From contig NZ_JAHKPI010000015.1 of the NCBI RefSeq assembly GCF_018860425.1, positions 62,001-126,000 on the forward strand: DNA of 64,000 nt, in the 5' to 3' direction. The translations under genes and the position numbers were made by a program. Shown piece by piece: positions 46,027-56,104 of this stretch. Position 1 is the stretch's first letter. Each line of letters starts with the position of its first letter. The notes beneath the pieces are model-generated. The model made no database searches. It was not told the origin of the DNA and worked only from the letters and a program-made list of their open reading frames with translations. This stretch comes from Marinobacter sp. F3R08 (GTDB lineage: Bacteria > Pseudomonadota > Gammaproteobacteria > Pseudomonadales > Oleiphilaceae).

Positions 46027-46530
46027 TCAACGGTCCTTGCTGGTGTGTTTTTGTTTGTGAGTTTGAGCGTGAGAGTATGCCATAGAGTCGGGCCCGGGTG
46101 GATTGCGTTCGATCGTGGAATCGGTGTCCGGAAAAAGAGTGTCGTAACACCAGGTGAATACGAACGCATACACCAGGTAAAAAACCACAAAGGCGATATC
46201 GACAATCAGGGCTTCCAGCAGCCCGATGTCCATCCACCAGGCGATAATGGGCAGAAAAATCAACATCAGACCCAGTTCGAAGCTGAGAGCATGCACGATA
46301 CGGATGGACAGGGTCTTTCGGGTTGATCCGGTGAGGTGCCTCAGCCCGTGATCGAAGCCGAGGTTGAACAGATAATTCCAGATGGTTGCGATAGTGGCGC
46401 CCAATACGCCCAGCACTCCGGTTTTGCCCATATCAAAACCGAAGGCAAAAGCGGCCATTGGTACCGATAGAAACAGACCTATTATCTCAAAGGATATGGC
46501 CTGGCGTACTCTGTCTTTGATTGATCTCAT
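46027..46530 (-). CDS. PACE family multidrug (chlorhexidine-type) exporter
   Basis: A 167-aa inner-membrane protein with four hydrophobic segments forming two paired-helix (bacterial transmembrane pair) repeats. The start MRSIKDRVRQAISFEIIGLFLSVP and the second half RKTLSIRIVHALSFELGLMLIFLPIIAWWM match the proteobacterial antimicrobial compound efflux type, related to AceI. It has an extended polar C-terminus. It ends directly before metY, so the two share a transcript. A conserved Glu in the first helix (ISFEIIG) is present. Confidence 0.85.
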   Translation of the reverse strand: MRSIKDRVRQAISFEIIGLFLSVPMAAFAFGFDMGKTGVLGVLGATIATIWNYLFNLGFDHGLRHLTGSTRKTLSIRIVHALSFELGLMLIFLPIIAWWMDIGLLEALIVDIAFVVFYLVYAFVFTWCYDTLFPDTDSTIERNPPGPDSMAYSHAQTHKQKHTSKDR

Positions 46531-46793
46531 AAAAGAAAGATTGCGAATGCGGGTCGTCCCGCGTTCAGGGCCCGGAAAGGGTGGGGTCGTCCCCAGAAAC
46601 TGAAGAATCCGACCGGTCGCGACGAGGGTCTAGCATAATAGGTGTGCGCGCCATAGTCGACTCGTCTCCGGCTTCTGCCGGCAGGGCGTATGCCTGAGCT
46701 TCTGTTGCATCCGATAAACAGGGTTTTTCTGGATTTCTCACGAAATCGGAGTATAAGCATTTTGTAATGTTTTGAGCCTGGATCGTTTTTCTC

Positions 46794-47591
46794 ATGCCCT
46801 GCCGTTTTGTCATCGCGCCCGTGCTGCTGTGTTTCTCATTGTTTGGTCTGTCAGATTCCGCGCAAGGTGATCCGGTAACGCTGAATATACTCGCTCCTGA
46901 TCTGCCCGGAGCTTCAGAAGCTGGCGGGTACGGACGAGATATTGAGATCGTGGATGAAACACTGGCCTCCTGCGGGTATGAGGCCAATTTTATCATCCAG
47001 CCTTTTGGACGGCATCTGGTGAGTTTCAAGTATCTTGAGAGCGTTGATGGCGTAATGACTGTTCCACTGGCTTACTCTACGCCTGGTTTTTCTACCGCGG
47101 CTTATATCTGGTATCAAAACGGCGCCTTTTACGATGCTTCTGAACGGGGGCCTATCGAAACGGTTGATGATCTTGCCGGACTGAACGTTGTGAGCTTTCA
47201 GGATGGCCCCGAAATACTCGGGCTAGGCAACAGTGTGGAGGAGCTGGATTCGGTTCTTACCATTGCAGATCAAACGATCCATTCCCGTCTGCTGTTGAGA
47301 GGAAGAGTTGATGCCATCCTTGCCGATGGCCTTGTCGTGGCTGAGGTTAATCAGCGTATTGTCGACGACTCTGGCTTTGATGATCGTCTGGTGGCTAAAC
47401 AGGCCCAGCTTGAGTTTGCACCTATTTTTTTTCCCACTCCCTATAAGATGGTGTTCAAGGATCCGGCACTGGCTATCGCCTTTGATCGCTGTTTTGACGA
47501 GCTGTTTTTGCAGGGAGTGATTACTCGTATCAGTGACCAATTTACCGGAAAACATCGAAAACAGCTGAAGTTCCGATACCTTGCCCAGTGA
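46794..47591 (+). CDS. Periplasmic solute-binding-like protein (family 3 type)
   Basis: 265 aa with an N-terminal signal peptide (MPCRFVIAPVLLCFSLFGLSDSAQG). It resembles the extracellular solute-binding family 3 fold: GYGRDIEIVDETLASCGYE, VDGVMTVPLAYSTPG and the RLLLRGRVDAILADGLVV block. No ABC permease or ATPase gene is next to it. It could be a stand-alone sensor or enzyme-like binding protein. The specific ligand cannot be read from the sequence. Confidence 0.7.
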   Translation: MPCRFVIAPVLLCFSLFGLSDSAQGDPVTLNILAPDLPGASEAGGYGRDIEIVDETLASCGYEANFIIQPFGRHLVSFKYLESVDGVMTVPLAYSTPGFSTAAYIWYQNGAFYDASERGPIETVDDLAGLNVVSFQDGPEILGLGNSVEELDSVLTIADQTIHSRLLLRGRVDAILADGLVVAEVNQRIVDDSGFDDRLVAKQAQLEFAPIFFPTPYKMVFKDPALAIAFDRCFDELFLQGVITRISDQFTGKHRKQLKFRYLAQ

Positions 47592-47982
47592 ATGCGATTG
47601 CACTGTCTGGGCAATGTCTTATGAAGAATCCGGCTGCCGTCCATCGCACCTGACCTGTGTTACCCGCCTGGCCTCCTCGATAAGCGCCTGATGTCCCTCA
47701 AAGTCATATCCTCATGGTGTTCAGAAATCCGTTAAAACAGGTAGGTGGGATATTGCCACCGACCACGGGGAAGTAGGGCAAAAAAGAAGAAGGGGCGCAA
47801 ACCTATACGCTTCAGCGCATTCCCGGCCCCGGGAGCATCACGATGGCCATAAAAATAGAACGAATTGCCAATGTGTGTTTATCGACTATAGTCAGAGTGA
47901 TTCGGCTGCCTGGGCAAAGACAAGCTTCAATTTATAATTGCTCGCAGTGCACGTAGGGAATGCGTGTTTGTAGGAGGGGTTC
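47592..47982. other. Intergenic stretch between two solute-binding-like genes
   Basis: A 391-bp gene-free region. I see no RNA gene or strong hairpin. A promoter candidate is near its end (47865-47892). Confidence 0.5.
47865..47892 (+). promoter_or_regulatory. Candidate promoter of the second solute-binding-like gene
   Basis: TTGCCA and TATAGT separated by 16 bp, 91 bp upstream of the ATG at 47983. By eye it fits a sigma-70 promoter. Confidence 0.45.
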
Positions 47983-48681
47983 ATGGATAGGCGACTTCCG
48001 CTGTGGCTTGTTTTGTTTTTTCCGTTGGTGTTTGTTTCCTTTCTGGCTTTTCCTGCTTCACAAAAGCCCCACATTGTTGGTGTCTTCGAGGGTATCAAAC
48101 GTGAAATTGCGGTTTCCGACGGCCAGTTGGTCGGACGTTTTGCTCCCTACTATCAGTGCGTATTTGATCGGGTCGAAGCTGACGTTCGATTTATCGAGAT
48201 GCCGCTTGCTCAGATGCTTCATCAGTTAAATAAAGGCGGCATTGCCATAGGATTGCCTTTGGTGCAAACCGCTGACAGAGACGAGTATGCGGACTTTGGT
48301 GGTCTGTTGTTCCAGACCGAATATGTCTACCTCTTGCTCGACGATCTCCCTCCCTTGGCGAGTCTGAAGGGCGTGAGGTATGCATTCGTCCGTCGTTTCG
48401 TGGCTGATCAACTGCTGCAGGGTGAAAACCCGCAAGTGACCCATGTTTCAGGTTGGGGGCAGGCGGTTGAAATGCTCAAGCGCAGACGGGTGGATGTGGT
48501 CGTTCTTCCCTGGGTCATGATTGACCTGTATATGGCTGACTACCCGGAGCCCCATTATGAGAGGACTGCGGCCTGGGTGGATCTTTCTATGTACATTTCT
48601 CACGCTGTCAGTGATGGCAGACTAACCGAGGACCTCAGGCAAGCAATTCGAGAATGTCGTTTCATTTCGGAGAAAACGTAA
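47983..48681 (+). CDS. Second solute-binding-like periplasmic protein
   Basis: 232 aa. It begins MDRRLPLWLVLFFPLVFVSFLAF, a signal peptide or anchor, then a family-3-like binding fold with EMPLAQMLHQLNKGGIAIGLPL and AVEMLKRRRVDVVVLPWVMID. It has a similar layout to the protein encoded at 46794 but with low visible identity, so the two may be distant paralogs. Ligand unknown. A hairpin terminator lies 80 bp downstream. Confidence 0.65.
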   Translation: MDRRLPLWLVLFFPLVFVSFLAFPASQKPHIVGVFEGIKREIAVSDGQLVGRFAPYYQCVFDRVEADVRFIEMPLAQMLHQLNKGGIAIGLPLVQTADRDEYADFGGLLFQTEYVYLLLDDLPPLASLKGVRYAFVRRFVADQLLQGENPQVTHVSGWGQAVEMLKRRRVDVVVLPWVMIDLYMADYPEPHYERTAAWVDLSMYISHAVSDGRLTEDLRQAIRECRFISEKT

Positions 48682-48761
48682 GGTGGTGGGGATATTTGCA
48701 CCGGATTCGAGGAAGTGGAGGGCGTGAACGGGTTGTTGTTGAGGTGTCGTCAACCAACAAA

Positions 48762-48791
48762 AAAGGGTTACGACGTGAATCGTAACCCTTT
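48762..48791. terminator. Bidirectional terminator between binding protein and tRNA-Met
   Basis: AAAGGGTTACG / CGTAACCCTTT, an 11-bp perfect stem with an 8-nt loop. On the minus strand it is followed by TTTTGTTG, so it mainly ends the tRNA-Met transcript. Confidence 0.88.
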
Positions 48792-48797
48792 GAATAC

Positions 48798-48874
48798 TGG
48801 TAGCAAGGGGCGGAGTCGAACCGCCGACCCCAGCATTATGAGTGCTGTGCTCTAACCAACTGAGCTACCTTGCC
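48798..48874 (-). tRNA. tRNA-Met (elongator, anticodon CAT)
   Basis: 77 nt. Acceptor stem GGCAAGG with CCTTGCT, D-arm GCTCAGTTGGTTAGAGC, anticodon loop CTCATAA, T-loop GGTTCGACTCC and an encoded CCA. The elongator type is chosen because it resembles the E. coli metT sequence in its D-arm and anticodon arm. Confidence 0.96.
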
Positions 48875-48966
48875 ATTTCGCTTTGGGACTCAGCCCCAAA
48901 CGAGGCGCGTATTTTCAGTATTTGCGCCCGCTCTGTCAAGACTTCGACTCAGTTTTTCCTGAAAAA

Positions 48967-50058
48967 TTAAACGTTGAAGCGAAAATGGATAACATCGCCG
49001 TCTTTCACGATGTATTCTTTGCCTTCCAGGCGCCATTTTCCAGCATCCTTGGCGCCGGCCTCGCCGTTATAAGTCACGAAATCGTCGTAGCTCACCACTT
49101 CTGCCCGGATAAAACCGCGCTCGAAGTCTGTGTGTATCACTCCAGCGCCCTGAGGTGCTGTGGCACCGATTTGTACGGTCCAGGCACGAACTTCCTTCAC
49201 TCCGGCGGTAAAGTAGGTCTGTAGCCCCAGAAGGCTGTAGCCGGCGCGGATCACGCGGTCCAGGCCCGGCTCTTCCATGCCCATTTCATCCAGGAACATG
49301 GCTTTCTCTTCGTCTTCCAGTTCGGAAATCTCGGCTTCCATCTTGTTGCAGATGGGGACAACCACGGCATTCTCGGATTCGGCAATCCTGCGCACGGTAT
49401 CCAGGTGCGGATTGTTTTCGAAACCGTCTTCGTTGACGTTGGCGATGTACATGGTGGGCTTGACTGTGAGCAGGCAGAGCTCACGAATGAGAGCCATCTG
49501 GTCCTTGTCGAGGTTCATGCTCCGCACTGGTTGGCCTTCATTCAGGACCGGCAGTAGCTGTTCGAACATTTCGAGCTGGGCCTTGGCTTCTTTGTCGCCG
49601 CTTTTTGCCACTCGCTGTACGCGCTTGATGGCCTTCTCCACAGTCTCCAGGTCGGCCAGGGCAAGTTCGGTATTGATGACCTCAATGTCAGAGGCAGGAT
49701 CTACCTTGTTGGCCACGTGAATAACGTTGCCGTCTTCAAAGCAGCGAACTACGTGAGCGATGGCGTCGGTCTGGCGAATGTTGGCGAGAAATTGATTGCC
49801 GAGGCCTTCGCCTTTGGAGGCGCCTGCCACCAGGCCAGCGATATCGACAAACTCCATGGTCGTGGGCACGGTGCGCTCGGGCTTTACGATCTCGGCCAGT
49901 TTGTTCAGGCGAGGGTCGGGCATGGCGACAACCCCGGCATTGGGTTCAATGGTGCAGAAGGGAAAGTTTTCTGCACCGATGCCGGATTTGGTGAGCGCGT
50001 TGAACAGGGTAGATTTGCCGACGTTGGGAAGGCCGACGATGCCGCAGTTAAATCCCAT
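48967..50058 (-). CDS. ychF: Ribosome-binding ATPase YchF
   Basis: Obg-family nucleotidase (uses ATP) linked to translation and stress. 363 aa. G1 is [15 protein letters not shown] and the G2/G3 region is [20 protein letters not shown]. The specificity motif differs from the usual NKxD, as in this family. The C-terminal TGS domain ends [24 protein letters not shown]. It lies next to pth, the usual order (ychF-pth-rplY-prs). Confidence 0.97.
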   Translation of the reverse strand: MGFNCGIVGLPNVGKSTLFNALTKSGIGAENFPFCTIEPNAGVVAMPDPRLNKLAEIVKPERTVPTTMEFVDIAGLVAGASKGEGLGNQFLANIRQTDAIAHVVRCFEDGNVIHVANKVDPASDIEVINTELALADLETVEKAIKRVQRVAKSGDKEAKAQLEMFEQLLPVLNEGQPVRSMNLDKDQMALIRELCLLTVKPTMYIANVNEDGFENNPHLDTVRRIAESENAVVVPICNKMEAEISELEDEEKAMFLDEMGMEEPGLDRVIRAGYSLLGLQTYFTAGVKEVRAWTVQIGATAPQGAGVIHTDFERGFIRAEVVSYDDFVTYNGEAGAKDAGKWRLEGKEYIVKDGDVIHFRFNV

Positions 50059-50094
50059 GGAGTGCCTCTGCTGGTACTGGAAAATTTGAGCGGA

Positions 50095-50682
50095 TTATAC
50101 CGGTTTGAAACTGTGCAGGCGATTCATGGCGGTGGGGAGCTTACCGCTGGCTGCATCGGGCAAAACCCGCAAGATTTCGTCAATCACCGCGTTCAGTTCT
50201 TCGGTTTCCTGCTTGCCCAGTCGACCGAGAACATAGCCGGTTACTTTGCGACTGTCGCCAGGATGGCCTATGCCGATGCGCAGTCTCTGGAAATCCTTCG
50301 TGCCCAGGTGGGCGATGGTGTCCCGAAGACCGTTGTGTCCGCCGTGTCCGCCGCCTTGTTTGAGTTTGGCGGTACCCGGGGGAAGATCAAGTTCATCGTG
50401 GGCAACCAGAATCTGTTGGGGCTGAATCTTGAAAAAGTCCGCCAGCGCCTTGATGGCGAGGCCGCTGCGATTCATAAAGGTCGAGGGGTTCAGGAGGTGC
50501 AGGTCCAGGCCCTGCCACTGAATTCGGGTATAAAGCCCGTGGTACTTCTTCTCTGGACGTAGCGTCTGGCCCGCGCAGCGGGCCAGAGCTTCGACGAACA
50601 GGGCGCCGGCGTTATGGCGGGTATTCTCGTAATCAGCTCCGGGGTTTCCCAGACCGACCACCATGAGGATATCCTGTGCCAT
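50095..50682 (-). CDS. pth: Peptidyl-tRNA hydrolase
   Basis: Releases peptides from stalled peptidyl-tRNA. 195 aa. The start [19 protein letters not shown] holds the catalytic His, and [14 protein letters not shown] and [17 protein letters not shown] are conserved. 36 bp upstream of ychF. Confidence 0.97.
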   Translation of the reverse strand: MAQDILMVVGLGNPGADYENTRHNAGALFVEALARCAGQTLRPEKKYHGLYTRIQWQGLDLHLLNPSTFMNRSGLAIKALADFFKIQPQQILVAHDELDLPPGTAKLKQGGGHGGHNGLRDTIAHLGTKDFQRLRIGIGHPGDSRKVTGYVLGRLGKQETEELNAVIDEILRVLPDAASGKLPTAMNRLHSFKPV

Positions 50683-50712
50683 CCACCGTTGCCCTCGTCA
50701 ATGCAGGAGTAA

Positions 50713-51357
50713 TTACTCCTTGGCTTCGCCTTCTTCACCATCTTCAGCGTCTTCGGCTTCATCAGCCTTGATGCCGCGTGGTTTGTGGATTGCCACAACA
50801 GGCTGGTCGTGATCGTCACCCTGAACCAGAGCGGCAATCTTGACGTCTTTCGGCAGATTCAGATCGCTCAAGTGAATGACCTGATCCATCTCGACAGTTG
50901 CCATGTCCACTTCAATGAACTCGGGCAGATTCTGCGGCAGACAGATCACTTCGACTTCGGTGATCTGGTGGTTCGCTACACCGCCATGGAGCTTGATAGC
51001 CGGAGCGCTTTCTTCATTGATGAAGTGCAGCGGTACGTTGACGTGGATCTCGTGGTCCTTGTCGACACGCAGAAAATCAGCGTGGGTCAGAAGCGGCTTG
51101 TACGGGTGGCGCTGCAGATCCTTCAGGATGACACTTTCTTTTTTGCCGTTCAGCTCAACAGTCAGAACGTGAGAAAAGAACGCTTCGTTTTCCAGCGCTT
51201 TTTTCAGTTCGTTGTGCCAAATGGCGACCGGAGTAGCATCTTTCCCGCCACCGTAGATGATGGCCGGAATTTTACGTTCCTCACGACGCAGGCGGCGGCT
51301 CGCACCTCTCCCCTGATCGTCGCGAGGAAATGCTTCAATAACAAATTCCTGAGACAT
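50713..51357 (-). CDS. rplY: Large-subunit ribosomal protein bL25, CTC type
   Basis: 5S rRNA-binding protein with a C-terminal CTC extension. The ATG at 51357 gives 214 aa, starting MSQEFVIEAFPRDDQGRGASRRLRREERKIPAIIYGG. The tail after residue 195 is strongly acidic (ADEAEDAEDGEEGE). It lies between pth and prs. Confidence 0.95.
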   Translation of the reverse strand: MSQEFVIEAFPRDDQGRGASRRLRREERKIPAIIYGGGKDATPVAIWHNELKKALENEAFFSHVLTVELNGKKESVILKDLQRHPYKPLLTHADFLRVDKDHEIHVNVPLHFINEESAPAIKLHGGVANHQITEVEVICLPQNLPEFIEVDMATVEMDQVIHLSDLNLPKDVKIAALVQGDDHDQPVVAIHKPRGIKADEAEDAEDGEEGEAKE

Positions 51358-51424
51358 GGTATTAACCTCAATCGTCACCCGAACTGCCCGCGACCAGGCG
51401 TTGGATCAGGTGATGTTTCTAAAA

Positions 51425-51442
51425 AGCCGGATTTTTCCGGCT
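51425..51442 (-). terminator. Second hairpin between prs and rplY
   Basis: AGCCGGA / TCCGGCT with a four-base loop. On the minus strand it is followed by TTTTAG. It is the second of two tandem hairpins; it may block read-through or be a leader structure for rplY. Confidence 0.65.
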
Positions 51443-51452
51443 GACGAAAAGA

Positions 51453-51478
51453 GTCGGGAGCCTGTTTAGGCTCCCGAC
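51453..51478 (-). terminator. Terminator after prs
   Basis: A 10-bp perfect stem (GTCGGGAGCC / GGCTCCCGAC) with a six-base loop and TCTTTT on the minus strand, 46 bp past the prs stop. Confidence 0.85.
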
Positions 51479-51523
51479 CCGGTAACTGCTTGTAATGCCT
51501 GAGTATTACGACTGAAAGATTGC

Positions 51524-52474
51524 TCAGGCGTTCTCGAACATGGCACTGATGGACTCTTCATTGCTTACGCGACGAATCGATTCTGCAAGCAAGCCGGCCA
51601 TTCCGAGGACGCGGATTCTATCACAATTTTTCGCTTTGTCACCCAGTGGGATGGTGTCGCAGACGACAAGTTCGTCCAGCTGGGAAGCATTGATGTTATC
51701 AATGGCCGGGCCAGAGAGAACCGGGTGAGTGATGTAGGCAACCACTCGGGCGGCACCGTGTTCTTTCAGGGCGTTGGCTGCCTTGCACAGAGTGCCGGCA
51801 GTATCAATGATGTCGTCCACCAGGATGCAGGTTTTGTCTTTTACATCGCCAATGATGTGCATTACCTGGGACACGTTCGCTTTCGGGCGGCGCTTGTCGA
51901 TGATGGCCAGGTCGGCGTCGTCAAGACGCTTGGCCACGGCCCGGGCGCGCACAACACCCCCAACGTCCGGAGAAACAACCACGAAGTTCTCGAACCGCTG
52001 TTTGAAGATGTCTTCAAGCATGACCGGAGTGGCATAGATGTTGTCTACCGGGATGTCGAAGAAGCCCTGGATCTGGTCAGCGTGCAGGTCGACGGTCAAA
52101 ACGCGGTCAACACCGATGCTGGAAATCATGTCGGCTACCACTTTGGCGCTAATGGCGACACGAGTGGAGCGTACCCGACGATCCTGACGCGCGTATCCGT
52201 AGTAAGGGATAACGGCGGTGACACGTGTTGCAGAAGCACGGCGAAGTGCATCGGCCATCACGATCAGTTCCATCAGGTTGTCGTTGGTGGGATAACAGGT
52301 TGGCTGAATGATGAATACATCATGGCCACGTACATTCTCATCGATCTCGACGGTCGTTTCGCCGTCGCTGAAGCGGCCTACAGTGGCCTGACCCATGGGA
52401 ATATGGAGTTTGCGTGCAATCGCCTGGGCAAGTTCGGGATTGGCATTGCCAGCGAAGATCATCAGTTTGGACAC
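51524..52474 (-). CDS. prs: Ribose-phosphate pyrophosphokinase
   Basis: Makes PRPP for nucleotide, His and Trp synthesis. GTG start at 52474 (after an AAGGA) gives 316 aa, beginning [20 protein letters not shown]. The PRPP-binding motif is [17 protein letters not shown], and [10 protein letters not shown] and a [15 protein letters not shown] segment are conserved. The frame upstream reads through tRNA-Gln, which rules out the longer start. ispE, tRNA-Gln and prs are in a conserved order. Confidence 0.97.
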   Translation of the reverse strand: MSKLMIFAGNANPELAQAIARKLHIPMGQATVGRFSDGETTVEIDENVRGHDVFIIQPTCYPTNDNLMELIVMADALRRASATRVTAVIPYYGYARQDRRVRSTRVAISAKVVADMISSIGVDRVLTVDLHADQIQGFFDIPVDNIYATPVMLEDIFKQRFENFVVVSPDVGGVVRARAVAKRLDDADLAIIDKRRPKANVSQVMHIIGDVKDKTCILVDDIIDTAGTLCKAANALKEHGAARVVAYITHPVLSGPAIDNINASQLDELVVCDTIPLGDKAKNCDRIRVLGMAGLLAESIRRVSNEESISAMFENA

Positions 52475-52526
52475 GACGGCATCCTTCTCAGTATCGGCGT
52501 TTGATTCAGAAGAAGCGGGAGAAAGG

Positions 52527-52601
52527 TGGCTGGGGTGGCAGGATTCGAACCTGCGCATGACGGGATCAAAACCCGTTGCCTTACCACTTGGCGACACCCC
52601 A
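52527..52601 (-). tRNA. tRNA-Gln (anticodon TTG)
   Basis: 75 nt. Acceptor TGGGGTG pairs with CACCCCA, anticodon loop TTTTGAT, T-loop GGTTCGAATCC, CCA encoded. It lies between ispE and prs and is probably cotranscribed with prs. Confidence 0.97.
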
Positions 52602-52620
52602 GTATCGTGCTTTTTTGGCA

Positions 52621-53484
52621 TCATTTTAGCTCTGTTAGCTTTTTGTGTAGAGGTGATATGTTCACCCCTTTAGCTACGAACCCCGTGACGCCGGAGGGTT
52701 TGCTTTCCCAGATGATCCGCGCTGCGGATTTTGTCGGGAAACGTCCAAAAATGCAAGCCCCGGTTCCGGTTAATCTTGCAGGTCCGAATTGTGAAAGCCA
52801 TTTCAGGCTTTGGTTGACTTCGGGGTGCAGTTTTAAAACTACCTCCTCGCAGTCGTTTCGGTACCTCGAGGCGTCTCCCTCAAAAGCGGGCGCTATTTTG
52901 ATTCTCGGGGTGTTCCTTGTCAACCCTTGCTCGGAAAAAATCTTACGGGTGTTTATGTTGCACTCAGGTTTGAGAACAACGAACCAGTCTTCCGGAGGGT
53001 TTGTGTTGGTCAGTATATCACCAACTCCTTCGCCGAATGCGGCATGGCCATGAACAAAAACGGGGACATCGGCGCCCAGCTTCAGGCCGATGGTGGCTAG
53101 TTCATCGGGGCTCAAATCCAGCTGCCAGAGGCGGTTCAGCGCCAGCAGAGTTGTTGCTGCGTTTGAGCTGCCGCCGCCGAGGCCTCCGCCCATTGGCAGG
53201 CGCTTGGTGATTTCGATTGTTACTCCGGGCAGGTTATCCGGGGCCCGCTCCATGACGGCTCTGGCTGCACGAATAATGAGGTTGTCCTCATCGGCGACAC
53301 CGGGGACAGGGTTCGCCAGCCTTACGCCGGGCTCGTCTGTTGAGAGGGTAAAGCGAAGCTCGTCACCATAGTCGAGAAACTGAAACAGGGTCTGGAGCTC
53401 GTGATAGCCGTCGTCCCGACGCCCGACAATGTGCAGGAATAAATTCAGTTTGGCCGGGGAGGGCAGTACAAGGCTGGTTGTCAC
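52621..53484 (-). CDS. ispE: 4-diphosphocytidyl-2-C-methyl-D-erythritol kinase
   Basis: GHMP kinase of the MEP isoprenoid pathway. 287 aa. The N-terminus [26 protein letters not shown] and the ATP loop [17 protein letters not shown] are diagnostic. Its start overlaps the lolB stop by 4 bp (ATGA). Confidence 0.97.
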   Translation of the reverse strand: MTTSLVLPSPAKLNLFLHIVGRRDDGYHELQTLFQFLDYGDELRFTLSTDEPGVRLANPVPGVADEDNLIIRAARAVMERAPDNLPGVTIEITKRLPMGGGLGGGSSNAATTLLALNRLWQLDLSPDELATIGLKLGADVPVFVHGHAAFGEGVGDILTNTNPPEDWFVVLKPECNINTRKIFSEQGLTRNTPRIKIAPAFEGDASRYRNDCEEVVLKLHPEVNQSLKWLSQFGPARLTGTGACIFGRFPTKSAARIIWESKPSGVTGFVAKGVNISPLHKKLTELK

Positions 53485-54113
53485 TCTGGGTGCTCCTGCC
53501 AGTCACTGACCACGAGTCGAACCTGTTTGTCCTCCTTCAGGGCGGTGATACGGGCAGGGAGAGAGGGGTAGCTGGCGAGGAAGGTCTGCCAGCGGTCGTA
53601 GCGAATCTCCCAGCCGTTCTGGCGGATGATGGCCAGGGTGCCTTGCTCGTCAAAGAGAAGGCGAAAGTCGCTGGTGGGTGATGGCAGGCCGCGAATCCAC
53701 CAGGTCAGGTTCTCCATCGGCAGTTGCCAGCCGGTAGCGGCTTCTACCAATGCTTCCGGTTGTCCCGAGCGGTAGGTTTCTCCGTTGGGCAGGGTTAGCT
53801 CAATAAAGCCCGGGACGCCTTTGAGGGTCGTACTGCCCATGCCGAGAAATGACGATGAGAGCGCCAGGTCGTAGGCTTCCCCCTCCTGGGTCCAGTGATT
53901 AATGATGGCGGTTCCGCTGTCTGATGGCTGGCGGACGGCGAGCTTGCCTGAAAGCTTCCAGTGATCGAACTCACCGAGTTGGGCTGCGCGGGAGGTCCAG
54001 GTCGCGGGGGGCTGGTCTGTCATGCCCTCCGGCAATGGGTCGATCTGGATGGTGGTGCAGGCGCCAAGGGCCGCAAAAATCGTCAGTGCGGTCAGGGTGC
54101 GGGCTACTTTCAT
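53481..54113 (-). CDS. lolB: Outer-membrane lipoprotein acceptor LolB
   Basis: Receives lipoproteins from LolA and inserts them in the outer membrane. ATG at 54113 gives 210 aa with a lipobox ending LGAC at Cys19. The conserved [16 protein letters not shown] and [15 protein letters not shown] segments are seen. Overlaps ispE (4 bp) and the upstream TPR gene (4 bp), a tightly coupled operon. Confidence 0.93.
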   Translation of the reverse strand: MKVARTLTALTIFAALGACTTIQIDPLPEGMTDQPPATWTSRAAQLGEFDHWKLSGKLAVRQPSDSGTAIINHWTQEGEAYDLALSSSFLGMGSTTLKGVPGFIELTLPNGETYRSGQPEALVEAATGWQLPMENLTWWIRGLPSPTSDFRLLFDEQGTLAIIRQNGWEIRYDRWQTFLASYPSLPARITALKEDKQVRLVVSDWQEHPE

Positions 54114-55858
54114 TCCGGGTGACCACCATTGGTCAGCCGGTCTATGGTTTCCCTGAGTATTTCGTGATCCCGGTCCTGCTCCAGGCCTTCCTGCCATATG
54201 ATTCGTGCCTGCTCCTCGGCCCCGCTCATCCAGAGCGCTTCGCCATAATGGGCGGCAACCTCGGGATCCGGGAATGCGGCCCAGGCACGTGAAAGGTATT
54301 CGAGCGCTGGTTCAATCTGGCCTTCGAGGAACAGGACCCAGCCCATACTGTCGAGAATGGCCGGGTTGTCCGGGTCCTGGCCAAGCGCCTTCTCAATATA
54401 GCTGCGGGCCTCTCGGAGTCTGTCTGTCCGTGTGGTCAGGATGTACCCCAGAGCATTCAGGGCAACGGCGTTATCGGGTTCCTGCTCAACAATTTGCTTC
54501 AGGTCGCTTTCGGCATCGGCGGGCTGCCCGATACCGTCGTATAGCATTGCCCGGGCATAGCGGATCTCGATATTGCCCGGATGTTCTTTCAGTGCATCCG
54601 TGGCTGTGTTCAGCGCTTCATGTTGGTGATCCTGATCAATGAGCAGGTTTACCTCCAGGAGCCAGAATTTCTCTGACTGTCTGGGGTTGGCCTCGCGCAG
54701 GCGGTGGATGCGGTCAATGGCGTCCTCGAACTGGCCGTTGCTGGCCTGCAAAGAGCTGGCGCGAGCCAGTGAAGGGAAGTAGTAATTGCCATGTTCGACA
54801 CTCTGATAGTAGCCAATAGCCTGCTCTGTGTTGCCAGCCTGGTCTTCAATTCTGCCCAGATAGTAGTTGGCTTCGCTGGTATGGTGGCCCTGTTCGGCCA
54901 GCTGTGTCAGTTCTTCCTGTGCCAGGTCGGTCTGTCCATTCTCCAGGGCCACAAGTGCATGTGAGAGCTTTAGGCCCGGGGTGTTCGGATGGCGTTCAAC
55001 GAGTCTGGCAAATTCGTCCTGGGCCGCCTGTAATTCGCCTTCATTGATCAGCATGCGGCCATAGAGCGTGCCCATCTGCCGGTTGTCAGGAAAGCGTCGG
55101 GTGTTCGTCAGAAGATAATCGAGAGCACTGTTTTCCTGGTGAGTCTGATAGAGCAGGTCGCCCTTGAGGATGATGGCTGGCTGAAAGTTCGGATCACCCT
55201 CCAGCAGAGGATTGAGCCTGTCCAGAGCTTCCTGCGGCTGGCCGGTTACCTTTAATAGTAGTGCGGTGCTGTATTCGAGCTCGGGAGTGTCGGGGTGACG
55301 CTCTGTCATGTCATCGTAGAGGGTCAGCAGCTCTTGTTGTTGCCCCGGTGGCAGATTTGCGGCCATGGCTGCCAGGCTGTCGAAGTCAGCGTCGCCGCCC
55401 TGATCCATGATTCGTTCCATGTGATGGATGGCGGTCTGGAGGTTGTTGCTCTTTACCGCCTGAATAGCGGCAATCCTGTGAGCTTGAAGGCTGTCCGGGT
55501 CAACTTCCAGCCATAGTTCTGCCAACTGTTTTTGGGCGTTGTCTCCATTCAGAGACTGGGCAACTCTCATGGCTCGCGCAATAACCCCCTGGTCACGGGA
55601 TTGCCTCGCGGCTTTCAGGTAATTCACCAGGGTAATATCGTAACGGCCCCGTTGGGCGGCGATTTCGGCGGACAAGAGCAGGTAGAGAGTTTCAGGCTCA
55701 AAGTCGCCATATTCAACCGGTGGCGTTGACTCCTGCGCTTGATCGTTGGCGACTGTCTCGTTCGAAGCAGGCGCTTCCTCGGTGCCGGTAAGGCTGGCAC
55801 AACCTGCCAGTGTGAGGCCGAGAAGGCAGGTAACCAGAAACGGTACGGATTTGTGCAT
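54110..55858 (-). CDS. TPR-repeat lipoprotein
   Basis: A 582-aa protein from the ATG at 55858: signal peptide with lipobox ending AGC at Cys20, then about 14 tetratricopeptide repeats through the rest. A TPR lipoprotein is often found before lolB and ispE in Pseudomonas-type genomes. It could scaffold envelope complexes. The molecular role is unknown. Divergent from hemA. Confidence 0.85.
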   Translation of the reverse strand: MHKSVPFLVTCLLGLTLAGCASLTGTEEAPASNETVANDQAQESTPPVEYGDFEPETLYLLLSAEIAAQRGRYDITLVNYLKAARQSRDQGVIARAMRVAQSLNGDNAQKQLAELWLEVDPDSLQAHRIAAIQAVKSNNLQTAIHHMERIMDQGGDADFDSLAAMAANLPPGQQQELLTLYDDMTERHPDTPELEYSTALLLKVTGQPQEALDRLNPLLEGDPNFQPAIILKGDLLYQTHQENSALDYLLTNTRRFPDNRQMGTLYGRMLINEGELQAAQDEFARLVERHPNTPGLKLSHALVALENGQTDLAQEELTQLAEQGHHTSEANYYLGRIEDQAGNTEQAIGYYQSVEHGNYYFPSLARASSLQASNGQFEDAIDRIHRLREANPRQSEKFWLLEVNLLIDQDHQHEALNTATDALKEHPGNIEIRYARAMLYDGIGQPADAESDLKQIVEQEPDNAVALNALGYILTTRTDRLREARSYIEKALGQDPDNPAILDSMGWVLFLEGQIEPALEYLSRAWAAFPDPEVAAHYGEALWMSGAEEQARIIWQEGLEQDRDHEILRETIDRLTNGGHPE

Positions 55859-55952
55859 GCAACTTCCCATGATCTGTCGAAAACGCATCAGAAATAACCA
55901 CGCTCCGGCCTCTTTCTTGAGCTGGATCGGGTCCCGGCCTCAGCCGAACCCC

Positions 55953-55958
55953 TATAAT
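55953..55958 (+). promoter_or_regulatory. Possible -10 box for hemA
   Basis: TATAAT about 147 bp upstream of the hemA ATG, in the divergent gap with the TPR gene. The -35 is poor. Confidence 0.3.
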
Positions 55959-56104
55959 GGCATAAGCGTCTGATCTTGCCCAACCTGTCCGCACTTGCCG
56001 AAGCAGTGGCGGTTATGGGTGGCAGCTAAGGCCGCTGGCAGTTAAAATGTTCAGTTATCGTGCGCATCTGCGCCCCTCATTGGAAAAGGTTATTCAACCA
56101 CGAA

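Noticed and set aside
52475..52624. Longer prs start
   Set aside because: The frame reads through the whole tRNA-Gln gene; the GTG at 52474 gives the family length.
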